64,000 nucleotides of DNA from Colletes latitarsis (GCF_051014445.1 NW_027488388.1:496001-560000); one strand, 5' to 3'; numbered from the stretch's first letter, positions 1 to 11,193 are shown. Notes: a model not told the origin generated them from the sequence alone. A program made the numbers and translations.

Positions 1-34
1 GTGGGAGGGAGTCTTTCGAAGATTTTCCCCACGA

Positions 35-76
<42 letters not shown>
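1..76 (+). mobile_element. 3' end and poly(A) tail of family-E non-LTR element (copy E0)
   Basis: Bases 1-35 are the reverse complement of the 3' UTR tips of the two minus-strand copies at 8901-8935 and 18072-18106. They are followed by 41 A residues (36-76) and then directly by satellite. This is the last part of a plus-strand non-LTR retrotransposon whose body lies to the left of the window. The first target bases after the tail are GTTAGGTCTGGGA, the same 13 bases that precede copy E1. Confidence 0.9.
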
Positions 77-79
<3 letters not shown>

Positions 80-1848
80 AGGTCTGGGATAGGTCTGGGA
101 TTTGCCCCCATCAGGGTCATACTTTCACATTTTTCGCATACTTGTTGGCCAAATCCCGGTCTTTTTCTGGTTTGGATCACGTGGTAATGTGTTATCACAC
201 TGAAAGAGTCCATGAAACCTGGTTTCGATCAATATTTTAGAGGATAACGCATGTTAGGTCTAGGTTACGCCTGGGATTTGCCCTCATCAGGGTCATTCTT
301 TCGCATTTTTCACATACTTGTTGAACAGATACCTGGCTTTTTCTGGTTTGGATTACGTTGCAAAGTGGTACCACACTGAAACAGTCGAATAATCCTGGTC
401 TCGATCAACATTTTAGACGATTACTCATGTTAGGTCTAGGTTAAGCCTGGGATTTGCCCTCATCAGACTCATACGTTCGCATTTTTCACATACTTGTTGA
501 ACAGATCCTGGGTTTTTCTGGTTTGCATCACGTGGTAATGTGGTATCACACTGAAACAGTCCATGATACCTGGTTTCGATCAACATTTTAGAGGATAACG
601 CATGATAGGTCTAGGTTACACCTGGAATTTGCCCTCATCAGGGTCATGCTTTCGCATTTTTCACATATTTGTTGTACAGATCCCTGGCTTTTTCTGGTTT
701 GGATCACGTAGTAATGTGGTACGACACTGAAACAATCGATTAATCCAGGTCTCGATCAACATTTTATAGGATAACGCCGGTTAGGACACGGTTAGGTGTG
801 CGATTTGCCCTCCTCAGGCTCATACTGTCGCATATTTCTCATACTTGTTAGCCAGATCCATTGCTTTTTCTGGTTTGGATCACGTGGTAATGTGGTATCA
901 CACTGAAATAGTCAGTTAAACCTGGATACGACCAATATTTTAGAGGATAACGCGTGTTAGGTCTGGGTTAGGTCTGGGATTTGCCCTCATGAGGGTCATA
1001 CCTTCACATTTTTCGCATACTAGTTGGCCCGATCCCGGGTTGTTTCTGGTTTGGATCATGTGGTAATGTGGTATCACACTGAAATAGTCCTTTAAACCTG
1101 GTTTCGATCAATAGTTTAGAGGATAACTCATTTTAGGTCTAGGTTAAGCCTGGGATTTGCCCTCATCAGACTCATACATTCGCATATTTCTCATACTTGT
1201 TGGCCAGATCCTGGTTTTTTTCTGGTTTGAATCACGTGGTAATGTGGTACCACACTGAAACAGTCCATAAAACCTAGTCTCGGTCAATATTTTAGAGGAT
1301 AACACATGTTAGGTCTGGGATAGGTGTGGGATCTGCCCCCATCAGGCCCATACCTTTGCATTTCTCACATACTTGTTGGCCAGATCCTGTGCTTTCACAG
1401 GTCCGGATCTCGTAGTAATGTGGTACCACACTGAAACAGCTCATTAAACCTGGTTTCGATCAATATTTTAGAGGATAACTCATGCTAGGTCTAGGTTAGG
1501 CCTGGGATTTTCCCCCATCAGACCCATACTTTCGCATTCTTCACATACTTGTTGAACAGATCCTGGGTTATTTCTGGTATGGATCTCGTAGTAATATGGT
1601 ACCACACTGAAACAGTCCATTAAACCTGGTTTCGATCAATATTTTAGAGGATAACTCATGCTAGGTCTAGGTTAGGCCTGGGATTTGCCCCCATCGGACC
1701 CATACTTTCGCATTCTTCACATACTTGTTGTACAGATCCTGGGTTTTTTCTGGTTTGAATCACGTGGTAATGTGGGACCACACTGAAACAGTCCATAAAA
1801 CCTAGTCTCGGTCAATATTTTAGAGGATAACGCACGTTAGGTCTGGGA
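77..1848. repeat. Left satellite array, ten monomers of about 176 bp
   Basis: Tandem monomers begin at 77, 253, 429, 604 and so on, if the unit is set to start at GTTAGG. Recognisable blocks recur in fixed order: GTTAGGTCTRGGTTAGG, ATTTGCCCTCATCAG, CTTTCGCAT, CATACTTGTTG, CTGGTTTGGATCACGT, the dyad TGTGGTACCACA, GAAACAGTC and AACCTGG, then TCAATATTTTAGAGGATAACGC. Neighbouring monomers differ at many positions, so this part of the array is older or less homogenised than the right edge of the window. No gene is visible. Confidence 0.95.
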
Positions 1849-1882
1849 CCATTCACAATTCCTTTTTTGGTTTTGTGAATGG
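1849..1882 (+). other. 5' UTR hairpin of family E (copy E1)
   Basis: CCATTCACAA (1849-1858) and TTGTGAATGG (1873-1882) form a perfect 10-bp inverted repeat with a short loop. The same stem is present in E3 (23888-23897 with 23911-23920) and E2 (13323-13332 with 13346-13355), although the loop differs between copies. Stem conservation with loop divergence suggests RNA structure. E1 begins exactly at the base of this stem. Confidence 0.75.
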
Positions 1883-1938
1883 TACGTGACGGCAGGAGGA
1901 ACAGGGGCCTTGGCTTAACCGCCCGGGACCGCGAGTAT

Positions 1939-1958
1939 GGCGACTCTATAAAATCGCC
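1939..1958 (+). promoter_or_regulatory. TATA-like motif within a small hairpin in the family-E 5' UTR
   Basis: TATAAAA (1947-1953) lies in the loop of GGCGA...TCGCC (1939-1943 with 1954-1958). The block is conserved in E2 and E3 (near 13248 and 23813). It could be part of an internal promoter or an RNA structure. Function is not shown by the sequence. Confidence 0.35.
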
Positions 1959-2131
1959 CTCCAATCCTAAGTTATGGTGCGCGGCGATGGGATGCATAGT
2001 TGGGGGAGGAGGCCCAATCCCAAGCGACCACCTCCGGGGCACCTGCCGAACCCCCGGAGTATATAGGCTTACCCGGGTAAGGCGGCTCTGCCCGGGCGGA
2101 CCTTTTCTTCCGACCTGCTCGTGGGTATAAT

Positions 2132-3996
2132 ATGGAGTATAAAATTAAAACGGGGATGGGACGGGGTAAGTCAGAGGGGGAGGAGGAAAGCGGTGTTGGG
2201 ACTGGAGTGACGGCGCTCGCGCCGCCTCCAGCGCCTGGCCCGGCTTCGTGGAGGGTGGAGGAGGACGACGAGACTGCGTCAGTCTCGTCCTTCTCCTCCA
2301 CCAGGAGCCTTATAGGCTCCAAGAGAAAGATGACGGGGCAGGCCGTCAATGAAGTGGGCAGGGCGATGAGCCCGGTTGTCCGGATGAGCTGCCTCAGGGA
2401 CGAGGTGACCGAGGACATATCGGAGAGGATCTCCTCGTCCCTGAGACGAGTGGAGAAAGTGGCCGCTGCCTGCTCCTTTAAGGGGCAGAAGAGCGACGGT
2501 GCAGAGGCTCTGAGGGAGGCTGCCCAAATGATGAGGGACGCGGCGCGGGAGCTAAGCGGGCGGAACGCCCGTCTGCAGCTCCTGTTGGAGGAGGAGCGAC
2601 GGGGGAGGATGAGGGCAGAGGTGCGCTGGAACAGCGCGACCCTCCCTCCTGTCCTCCCTCCTCCTACGCCACGCCCTCCTGCGGCCGTTAGGAAGCGGAG
2701 TGCGGCGGAGGTGGTGTGGGCCTCCACGGGCCCTTCCACACGCACTCCGCCCGCGCAGAGGTCCCCGTCCTCCTCAGAGGACGATCTCCTGAGGAGGATA
2801 GGGGACATGATTGAGAAGAAGCTGGCCGCCTTCCGGGAGGAGCTCCTCCCCGGAAGAGCGGTCGGTGGGAGGGTGGTGCCACCCCGACCAGTGCCAGCAC
2901 GGCCGGGGAAGGCGAAGGTGGGGGGAGCGAAGGCTCCGCCCACCGTGGCGACTCCGGGGCCTCGGGTTGTGACCCCCAAGGGGGGAAGCGTACCCGTGGT
3001 CCCGGTTCCCGCGTCCTCCGCGGCACCGCCCCAAGGGGGGGTGTCGTGGAGCGAAGTGGTGGGGCGGAGGGCGAGGAGGGTGGCGAGGAAGGCCTCGCAG
3101 GCGCAGCCTCCGCCCCCGCCGCCCGCGGCCAAAGGATTGGCCGCGAAGGCGCGACTTGGCCGCCCCTCTAAAACGGCAGCGGTAGCGCTGACCGTTGCGC
3201 AGGGGGGCGACCTGACACTCGCGGAGGCGATGCGGCTCGCCAGGGACAATGTGTCCCTGGAAGAGCTTGGCATCGCCTCCGTCAGGGCGAAGCGGGCCGT
3301 GACTGGGGGTCTCCTGCTGGCGATCCTCGGTCCAGACGGCGGCGTGAAGGCCGACGGACTCGCCCAGAGGCTCCGGGAGCAGCTGGGCGAGCGGGGTGTC
3401 CGGGTCGCCCGGCCCACGAAGCGCACGGAGATGCGCGTGTGTGGGCTGGACGACTCGGCCACCGCGGAGGACGTGGCGCGTGCCCTAGCATGGGCGGGGA
3501 ATTGCCCTGAGGGGGATTTGCGGGCCGGGGAGATCCGCAGATCTCCTTCCGGCCTGGGGTCCGTGAGGGCCCGCTGCCCCCTCACGTCGCCCATAAATTG
3601 GCGGAATCCGGGAGGGTTTTGGTGGGGTGGGTTTCGGCGCGAGTGGAGATACTCGCGCCGCGCCCGCTCTAGTGTCACCGCTGCCTCGAATTGGGGCATG
3701 TGAGGCAGTGGTGCACCTCGCCGGTGGACCGCAGCGGTCAATGTTACTGCTGCGGGGCAAAGGACCACCGCGCGAGCTAGTGCTCGGCGGCCCTCCACTG
3801 CCCGCTATGTGCGTTCAGGGGGATGCCAGCCGACCACAGGGTGGGGAGCAGGAAGTGCACTCCCCCCTACCGGAAGGAGTGGAAGAGGCGGGCCGTTCCG
3901 ACTCCGGCGCCGCGGGCGGTGGCATCGTCCACCATGGAGGTGGACGGTGCCACGGGGACGGACAGCCGGGAGGAGGCTGGGGCGGTCGGTAATTAA
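2132..3996 (+). pseudogene. E1 ORF1 (gag-like, zinc-knuckle protein), frameshifted and with a nonsense codon
   Basis: The ATG at 2132 matches the ORF1 ATG of E3 (MEYKIKTG... against MDTENKMG...). The first frame is open to 3703 (523 codons): an acidic/serine-rich start, a predicted coiled coil (leucine-, glutamate- and arginine-rich, about residues 85-160) and a proline/alanine-rich middle. A 1-base deletion near 3590 relative to E3 shifts the frame. The downstream frame carries zinc knuckle CHRCLELGHVRQWC and then a degenerate second knuckle followed by an in-frame TAG where E3 has glutamine (CAG). The true frame ends at TAA 3994-3996. ORF1 of R1-clade elements is an RNA-binding, RNP-forming protein. 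This copy cannot make it intact. Confidence 0.85.
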
Positions 3997-5810
3997 AGGC
4001 GCTCCGTCTCCTCCTCCAGGCCAACCTCAACCACTGCCGCGCGGCACAGGATATGATGTCCCAAGTCCTCGCGGAGTGGGGGGTTGGCCTGGCTGTCGCC
4101 GCCGAGCCGTACCGCGTCCCTGATCACCCTCATTGGGTGGGCGACGCGGACGGCTTGGTGGCGACGGTATGGGGAGGTGGCGACGGGTCCCCGCCGTTCT
4201 CCATGCTGGAGCGCGGTCGGGCATTCGTCGCCGTGACTTGGGGGGGAGTCGCCGTGGTGGGGTGCTACATATCGCCTCGCAGCGGTCACGTCGCGTTCGA
4301 GCAGTACCTAGCCGAGGTCGCGGCATGCGTGCAGCGCTGCGCGGCCCGGCCGGTGCTGGTCCTGGGAGACTTTAACGCCAAGTCGGTGGCGTGGGGGTCC
4401 CCCAGGACTTCCGTTCGCGGCGGGATCCTGGGCGACTGGGCGGCGGCACTCGACCTTCGGTTACTGAAACGGGGGTCGGAGCACACGTGTGTGCGGCGAT
4501 ATGGGGGGTCTATCGTGGATGTTGGATTCGCGACCCAAACGCCGTGCGCATGGTGTCGGGATGGCACGTGGTCGCGGGGGCAGAGACACTCTCGGATCAC
4601 CGGTATATCCAGATGGCGGTCTCTGCCGCCGCGGGGGATGCATCCCGACACCACCGTCCGGGTGGCAACCCACCGCGCCGTTGGGCGCTTCGGCGCCTGG
4701 ACAAGGATGCCCTGATGGCAGCTGCCCTCGCTGCAACTTGGCCGCAGAGGGCGGCCGAGTTGCCGAGTATAAAGGAGGAGGTCGCCCGGCTCGGGGGGAT
4801 GGTCGCGAACATATGTGACGCGGCGATGCCCCGGGTCGGGCGGGCTTCACCTCGCCGGGCGGTGTACTGGTGGTCGGCCGCGATCGCGGAAATGCGAGAC
4901 GCGAGTGTCCGCGCCCGACGCCAGTACACCCGCGCGCGCCGTCGTCTACGGAGAGCCGATAGCGTGGCGCGACGAGGGCAGATGACCTGTATGAGGCATA
5001 CCGCATGTCGCGGATGGCTCTGCAGGTCGCCATCAAACGGGCCACGACCCGGGCATGGAAGGAGCTCCTCGAGACCATTGATGACGACCCTTGGGGGCGC
5101 CCTTATAAGGTGGTGCTGAACAAGCTCCGCCCGTGGGCGCCCCCCGTCACCGAGGGTCTTGACCCCCGGCTGCTGGAGGGCGTGGTCAATACTCTCTTCC
5201 CAATTGGGGAGATGGGACCACGTCCTCCGGCAGAGGCGACGGCCCCGTTGGAGTGGGTGGCCGAGCCGGTGGTCACGCAGGGGGAGCTGGCCGCAGCAAT
5301 CAGACGGCTCGGGGCACGTAACACGGCCCCGGGTCCGGATGGTGTGCCTGGCCGGGTTTGGGTCTTAACCCACGGCGTCCTTGGGGCCGACCTCAGGCGG
5401 TTGTTTAACCGATGCCTGAGGGACGGGCGATTCCCTCCCAGTTGGAAGGTGGCGAGGATGGTCCTCCTCCGGAAGGAGGGTCGGCCCGCGGAGTCTCCAT
5501 TCGCATACCGGCCCATCTGTCTCCTCGACGAGGTGGGCAAGCTCTTCGAGCGAGTGATTGCTGCCCGCCTCGTCGAGCACCTGTCGCGGGGTGCTCCGGG
5601 CCTGGCCGACTGCCAGTACGGTTTCCGGGGGGGCCGGTCGACGGTCGACGCGATCAGTCGGGTCAGGGTCCTCTCGGAGTCGGCCGTCTCCCGGGGAGGG
5701 GTGCCGTTGGCGGTATCGCTGGATATTGCCAACGCGTTTAACACCCTTCCCTGGGGGGAGATACGGAGGGGGCTCGAATATCATCGGGTACCCCCGTGTC
5801 TCAGGGCAGT
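3997..5810 (+). pseudogene. E1 ORF2, part 1: APE endonuclease and N-terminal reverse transcriptase
   Basis: Homologous to ORF2 of E3. The ORF2 start ATG of E3 is lost here (TAATTAAAGG in place of TAATTAATG). Endonuclease sequence is seen in three frames (4053-4715, 4391-5119 and 5005 onward), so at least two indels, near 4500 and 4980, break it. Visible motifs are QANLNHCRAAQD near the N terminus, AEPYRVP, LGDFNAKS, and in the RT part NTAPGPDGVPG, YRPICLLDEVGKLFERV, FRGGRSTVDA and motif A (SLDIANAFNTLPW). From about 5005 the RT frame is open to the 14-bp duplication and continues in phase at 17082. Confidence 0.85.
5797..5810 (+). repeat. 14-bp target-site duplication, left copy (element D insertion)
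   Basis: TGTCTCAGGGCAGT at 5797-5810 is repeated exactly at 17068-17081. Sequence left of the first copy and right of the second is continuous family-E ORF2, by comparison with E3. Both copies have the same codon phase. Confidence 0.95.
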
Positions 5811-7414
5811 GGCGTCTAGAAGCCGTCCGGGCGTATAGCTTGCTATAGGGCACCAGGATCGCATGTGCCAACCCTTCCTCCTCGCGGTGGACGCTGGAAA
5901 CGGCATTTATGCCGGCCAACGGGGCTCTGGTTTAGGCAGGGGCGGTGCAGGGGCACACCGTATGGGTGTAGCGACCCCACCTTCCCGAGCAAGACAAGAT
6001 CCGTCAATTGTACTGTGCAGTACAGAGATGTCAGAAAGGAGTGGTGCCAGGAAAGCAAAGAGAGATGGGGATGCATTATGACTAGCGTATATTGAACACC
6101 TGGGGGCTTCAGCACCCATTTCACGTTAAGGCTTATTGGAGAAGGTATATTGTACAAAAAGGGGCTATATGCCCCTTTTTCACTTTAAGGAACTTTTCGA
6201 AGTTCATACTCGAACATCTGGGGCTTCTCCAAGAAAGACCTAACTAATACCAGGGGGCTTTAAGCCCCCTTTTTGCTTTAATGCCTTTCCGAGGAGGCGA
6301 TTCTGACACCAGAAATCAAAAAGGGGGCTATATGCCCCCTTTTCACGTTCAGCAAAAAACCAAGATCAGGATGAGACACAAAACGACGTCTGTATGCGTC
6401 CCCAAAAGCAATACGCCGCTGGGAAAAGCAATACGCCGCTGGGCTTGGCAGAACCCAGCACACCAAAACATCTGATGGCAGACGTCGTAATGCCAGACGA
6501 TTGACGGAAGGAGGCCACCGTAGAAGTAGCTGAGCTGCTCCTTACTGCCTGAAGGTGTCGGCTGGGAAACCACGCTAGTATCCTAGGTAGGGAGACGGGC
6601 CTCGAAACGTGGATCGCTCCCCTGGCCATTAGAAGACTTCGCCTAGACCAGCTCAACTCCGAGCTGTAAACCGGTGGTGTACGGCTCTGTCAGACTCGGA
6701 GTCCTTGCCATACGGACGCTGCATATAGGAAGGATATGCAGCGTATGACGAAAACACTGAAAGGTACGCCAACGACGAAAGACAACATGTATTTATACAT
6801 GTAAGACCGTCGTCGCGCTGCTGACAGCAGCTCCCGTCGTTGGCGATGGCAAAAGGACGCTGAAGCGTCAAGAGCATAGTTGATGATGGCAAAGTGAATT
6901 CTACTAGTCGTGCTAAGGACGAGTCCCACGTTTTGGAGCTAATGCTACAGGGGCATGATGCCCGAGGTCATGTCCTAGTTACGCAGCGGGTTCCCTGCAA
7001 AAACAGGGAGCAGAAACCGGGCGTAGCGAAGCAGAGGGAACATCTGCTTGAGGTTTGTTCCCCACGTGTTTGCCGTGCGTGGCGACCTGTGTCGGCGGAA
7101 AGGAGGATCCTGGGATCTGAGGGCCCTCTCTCCTGCGGGAGTGTAGCTGCCCAACACGTACCTTTGGCCTCTGCTTCGTCTGGACAGGCGGCTAGGCGAG
7201 AAAAGCAGCCCTGTGCCTAGTCAATCGGCTCGGAACACCATCCGTGGGTTCTATTGGGCGAGGAAGTGAACCTAGGAGTCCGGGGAAAGCCCGGTCGGCC
7301 TTTGTTCGCGGACTATATCCCGGGTGCAAGTCCTAACCCAGGCGGAGCCGGGTTCCATTTGAGGGTCCATGGAGGCCGGGACACACGCCGGGACGAAAAG
7401 GAATATACATAAGT
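5811..7414 (+). other. 5' UTR of element D with palindrome-bearing repeats
   Basis: No convincing coding sequence. 6101-6345 holds a series of imperfect repeats, each with a G-rich/C-rich inverted repeat followed by TTTTCAC-like sequence: GGGGC-TATAT-GCCCC inside matching A and T tracts (6156-6180), AGGGGGCTT-T-AAGCCCCCT (6252-6270) and GGGGGC-TATAT-GCCCCC (6323-6339). At 6403-6442 a 20-bp unit beginning AAAAGCAATACGCC occurs twice in direct tandem. The rest (about 6480-7414) shows nothing further that I can name. Small ORFs here lack family similarity and are not listed. Confidence 0.7.
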
Positions 7415-8861
7415 ATGGATCCCAAAATAAAAATCACCAAAATAGACGCCTTAGTACCCCGCAAGGGGGAAAAGGGAGGAAAGGAGGCCGTTGTTGTTGC
7501 TCCCGGTAGGACAACAACGGTGAGTAAGAAAGCTGGGGTGGTCTCACCACTCCAGAAGAAAGAGAAAGCGAAGGCGGTTGAAGCGGGTAAGGGCGCTAAA
7601 ACGCCCCCCTGCACTAGACCCTCAACGCGAAAGACGGCTTCACCATCTAAGCCGGCAGGAACGATATCCCCTGCGCCGATCAAGGATATCAAGAAGGACG
7701 GACCGGGGACACCACCTCGCACAAATCCACCGAAGAAGCCGGAGGCCAAAAAGCCGAAGGCAACGCCACGTCCACGGACGGAGGATTGGGCCAAGTCGAC
7801 AGCGACGGTTGGGTAACCGTCGTGAAGAAGGAGAAGCCGCAAAGGGCGGAAAAAGCCCGAAAAAGCGGCGAGGAGTTGCCAGGAAAGGTGTCGGCGGAGG
7901 CGACACCTGGTCCATCGAACAGGCCTCTCGACAAAATCAGTGGAGAGGCCTCGAAATTGTTCAAGGTTATCCGGACCAGCTGTCTTGGAAAAGAATCCAG
8001 GCTCAGCAAGGAGACCGGAGCCTTGATCGTAGGCAACGCGGCAGCTCTCTACGAGCTAGTCCAGGAGGTTCTCGTGCAGAACTCTTTCCTGAAAGGACAG
8101 CTCGCGGCGATCCGGCAAGAGGTGAGAGCCTCCCAGAGGATCGCAGAGAGGGTTGCCCCTACGGTTTCGCAGACGACGGGAACCCGTCCGACTGTGAAAC
8201 CTGTACCAGTTCGTGCGGCAACAACCAACGCGCAAGCGGTAAAGGTTGACGCCAATCGAGTTTCCCGGAAGCGGTTAAACCACCACGACACGTGGTGCGT
8301 ATTTTCCCGCAGAAAGGGAAAGGACAGAACAGTGATGTCACAAAACAGACTGTTCTGTCCCTGGTAAAGCCGGCGAAAGCCAAGATCCGCGTAAGGTCCG
8401 TCCGACGCATCCACTCCGGTGGCATAGCCGTCGAGACCGAACGCAAGGAGGATCTAAAGGCCTTCGTCAACTGCGCGAAGCTGAAAGAAGTAGGACTTTC
8501 AGCTACTCTACCGACCTTGAGGTACCCTACACTTATAGTGTACGACGTTCCCAAGGCGATGAGGAAAGAGGAGGTTTCTTCCAGTATCTGGAAGCAAAAC
8601 CTCAGCGATATGACCCAGGGGGATGTGTCGTCCAGCCTGAAGGTCCGGTTTGCAACCGGCCCGAAGGAAAAGGACACTGCCGAAGAGCTCGGGCAGAGTG
8701 TACCTGGGGTGGTCGTCATGCAGAGTGCAGGACTACGTTTCGGTGACACGCTGCTTTAAGTGTCAAATGTTTGGCCATTGTAAAGCAAAAAACGAGGTTT
8801 ACGGTTACTGCTCTGAAGAAGGGCACACCATTGCCTCTTGTACGGCGAAGAGTAAGTCCCC

Positions 8862-8864
<3 letters not shown>
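7415..8864 (+). pseudogene. Element D ORF1 (gag-like), part 1, several frameshifts
   Basis: The reading frame opens with ATG 7415 (MDPKIKITKID...) and is lysine/proline-rich for about 130 residues. It then moves to a second frame near 7786-7816 (residues including EKARKSGEELPGKVSAEATP), to a third near 8292-8367 (VRIFPQKGKGQNSD... to about 8750) and to a fourth near 8720-8750 that carries zinc-knuckle sequence (CFKCQMFGHC, then YCSEEGHTIASC). So at least three indels are present and the second knuckle has lost a cysteine. The part KIRVRSVRRIHSGGIAVETE resembles the RRM-like region upstream of knuckles in R1-type ORF1. The frame is cut at 8864 by E2 and resumes in phase at 13471. Confidence 0.8.
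8854..8864 (+). repeat. 11-bp target-site duplication, left copy (E2 insertion)
   Basis: AAGTCCCCGAC at 8854-8864 is repeated at 13460-13470. Two further T residues are shared but cannot be separated from the poly(T). Element D ORF1 reads in the same phase through the joined site. Confidence 0.92.
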
Positions 8865-8900
<36 letters not shown>

Positions 8901-8901
<1 letters not shown>

Positions 8902-9416
8902 TCGTGGGGAAAATCTTCGAAAGACTCCCTCCCACCTCCTTGGGGAGAGGTGGGAGGGGTGTGTGGGATTCCCCGCGCCCGTACAACGACAGGCGCGGGA
9001 CCTACCCACTAAAAACCCCACGGTGACCCTTCGGCACGCTTTGGGAGGATACCGGGAATCGCTCGAAGCATTCTTCCGGTATCCTCCCCGTGCCCGCGCT
9101 TCCGCGCCCATCCCCCGGGGGGACAATCGGTCCCCCCAGTAGACACACTGCCTCATAGCGGCGGGACGGGGCCACTCCATCCCGCCGCTATCCGTCCCGG
9201 GGCCGCGTTTAGTGGCGGCTGCGAGCCCCAACTCGCAACCGCCCGCGACCCCGTTTCCACCCCTCGGCGGCCGGGCGTTCATGGCCGCACCAGACCGCCG
9301 AGGGTGCCTCCCCTTGCGTCGGACCGGTGGGGGGAGGCACTCCTACCCCCAACCGGTCCGACCCGGCGCCGCCTGGCGGGAGGAGGGTCCCCTCAGGACC
9401 CCCCTCCCAGCCTAGG
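8901..9416 (-). other. 3' UTR of E2, dense in strong hairpins
   Basis: Inverted repeats seen here: CCTCCCACCTC with GAGGTGGGAGG (8928-8938 with 8946-8956), CCCGCGCC with GGCGCGGG (8972-8979 with 8992-8999), GGGAGGATACCGG with CCGGTATCCTCCC (9043-9055 with 9076-9088), GGGGGGAC with its complement (9117-9137) and AGCGGCGGGA with TCCCGCCGCT (9157-9166 with 9180-9189). More GC-rich stems follow to about 9410. The same set is present in E3 at +9171. In R1/R2-type elements the 3' UTR RNA is the part recognised by the reverse transcriptase, which is a plausible role here. Confidence 0.75.
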
Positions 9417-11193
9417 TCATCCGCCACGCCGAGGCGGCCGCCCGCGACGCCTCGCGAACGGGCGACGACCTCCGGCCACCGCACGAGCGCGAGCTTCAGT
9501 GCGCCGCTGAAGCTCGCGCTCCCTCCCCGCGGCCTCCTTCTGCAACATTACGTTCTCGCAGAAGGAGGCCACGGCCCTCCACTTCTCCTCGCTGCCGAGC
9601 ATGGCGCGCACCACGCCCGGCAGCGAGACATCCCGCCCGACGAGCTTGCCCACCTCGTCGAGGAGACAAATGGGCCGGTATGCGGAGGGAGACTCCGCGG
9701 GCCGACCCTCCTTCCGGAGGAGGACCATCCTCGCCACCTTCCAACTCGGGGGGAATCGCCCGTCCCTCAGGCAGCGGTCGAACAACCGCCTGAGGTCGGC
9801 CCCAAGGACGCCCTGGGTCAAGACCCAAACCCGGCCGGGCACACCATCCGGACCCGGGGCCGTGTTACGAACCCCGAGCCGTCTGATGGCCGCTGCCAGC
9901 TCCTCCTGCGTGACCCCCAGCTCGGCCGTCCACTCCACTGGGACAGCCGCCGCCGCCGGAGGACGCGGTCTCCTCTCCTCAATTGGAAAGAGTGTATTGA
10001 CCACGTCCTCCAGCAGCCGGGGGTCAAGACCCTCGGTGACGGGGGGCGCCCACGGGCGGAGCTTATTCAGCACCACCTTATATGGGCGCCCCCATGGATC
10101 GTCATCAAGGGTCTGGAGGAGCTCCTTCCATGCCTGGGTCTTGGCCCGTTTGATGGCGACCTGCAGAGCAACCCGCGCCACGCGGTATGCTCCATACAGG
10201 TCATCAGCTGCCCTCGCTCGCGCCACGCCGTCGCCTGTACGTTGACGACGGCGCGCGCGGGTGTACTGGCGTCGGGCGCGGACAGTCGCGACTCGCAACT
10301 CCGCGATCGCGTCCGACCACCAGTACACCGCCCGGCGAGGAGAAGCCCGCCCGACCCGAGGCATCGCCGCGTCGCAAATACCCGCGACCAATGCTCCGAG
10401 CCGGGCGACCTCCTCCTCTATGCTCGGCAACTCGGCCGCTCCCTGCGGCCAAGTTGCAGCGAGGGCAGCTGCCATCAGGGCGTCCTTGTCCAGGCGCCGA
10501 AGCGCCCAGCGGCGTGGTGGGGTGCCACGCAGGCGGCCGTGTCGGGATGCACTCGCGGCGGCAGAGACCTCCATCCGGATGTACCGGTGATCGGAGAGTG
10601 TCTCTGCCCCCGCGACCACGTGCCAACCCGACACCATGCGCACGGCGTTGGGGGTCGCGAATCCAACATCCACGATGGACCCCCCATATCGCCGCACGCA
10701 TGTGTGCTCCGACCCCCGGTTCAATACCCGGAGGTCGAGCCCCGCCGCCCAATCGCCCAGGATCCCGCCGCGAACGGAGGTCCTGGGGGATCCCCAAGCC
10801 ACCGACTTGGCATTAAAATCCCCCAGGACCAGCACCGGCCGGGCCGCGTAGCGCTGCACGCATGCCGCGACCTCGGCCAAGTACAGCACGAACGCAGCGT
10901 GACCGCTACGGGGCGAAATGTAGCACCCCACCACAGCGACTCCCCCCCCAGTCCACGGCGACGAATCCCCGACCGCGCTCCAACAAGGAGAACGGTGGGG
11001 ACCCGTCGCCCCCTCCCCATACCGTCGCCACCAAGCCGTCCGCGTCGCCCACCCAATGAGGGTGATCAGGGACGCAGTACGGCTCGGCGGCGACCGCCAG
11101 GCCAACCCCCCACTCCGCGAGGACTTGGGACATCAAGTCCTGTGCCGCGCGGCAGTGGTTGAGGTTGGCCTGGAGGAGGAGGCGGGGCGGCAT
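9417..11193 (-). pseudogene. E2 ORF2: endonuclease joined to C-terminal tail, RT core deleted
   Basis: Starts at ATG 11193 inside the TAATG overlap with ORF1. Endonuclease motifs QANLNHCRAAQD, AEPYCVP, LGDFNAKS and SDHRYI are present. Near 10941-10948 a C tract has 8 residues against 7 in E3 and E1, which breaks the frame. The downstream frame (from 11105) is then open to the TGA at 9417. Within it, YRPICLLDEVGKL is joined directly to VGRDVSLPGVVRAML, so RT motifs A to D (including YADD) and the C-terminal CCHC finger are missing. Measured against a full-length ORF2 the loss is 1,407 bp, a multiple of three, so the fusion is in frame. An endonuclease-containing protein without RT activity would be the most it could make. 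Confidence 0.85.

Larger units (their letters stand above)
1849..5810 (+). mobile_element. Family-E R1-clade non-LTR retrotransposon, copy E1, segment 1 (5' UTR, ORF1, EN and N-terminal RT)
   Basis: First and longest part of a decayed plus-strand element. Its left edge abuts satellite (GTTAGGTCTGGGA then CCATTCACAA). The 5' UTR (1849-2131), ORF1 and ORF2 align along their length with the minus-strand copies E2 and E3, but with many more substitutions and indels, so E1 is the oldest copy here. It lacks the 103-bp leader found upstream of the CCATTCACAA hairpin in E2 and E3, so it is either 5' truncated exactly at the hairpin or a different 5' form. The segment ends at the 14-bp duplication 5797-5810, where element D inserted. 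It continues at 17082 and 24038. Confidence 0.9.

Noticed and set aside
1972..3798. 608-codon ORF on the minus strand
   Set aside because: Antisense to E1 ORF1. Low-complexity proline/alanine/serine product, explained by high GC content.
6156..6345. Stem-loops followed by T tracts, resembling bacterial intrinsic terminators
   Set aside because: The sequence is clearly eukaryotic retrotransposon. The stem-loops are part of a repeated 5' UTR module.
9327..11162. Long plus-strand ORF (611 codons), with similar ones at 20177-21766 and 22334-23668
   Set aside because: Antisense shadows of family-E ORF2 and ORF1. GC-rich codons leave few stops on the opposite strand, and no protein motif is seen.
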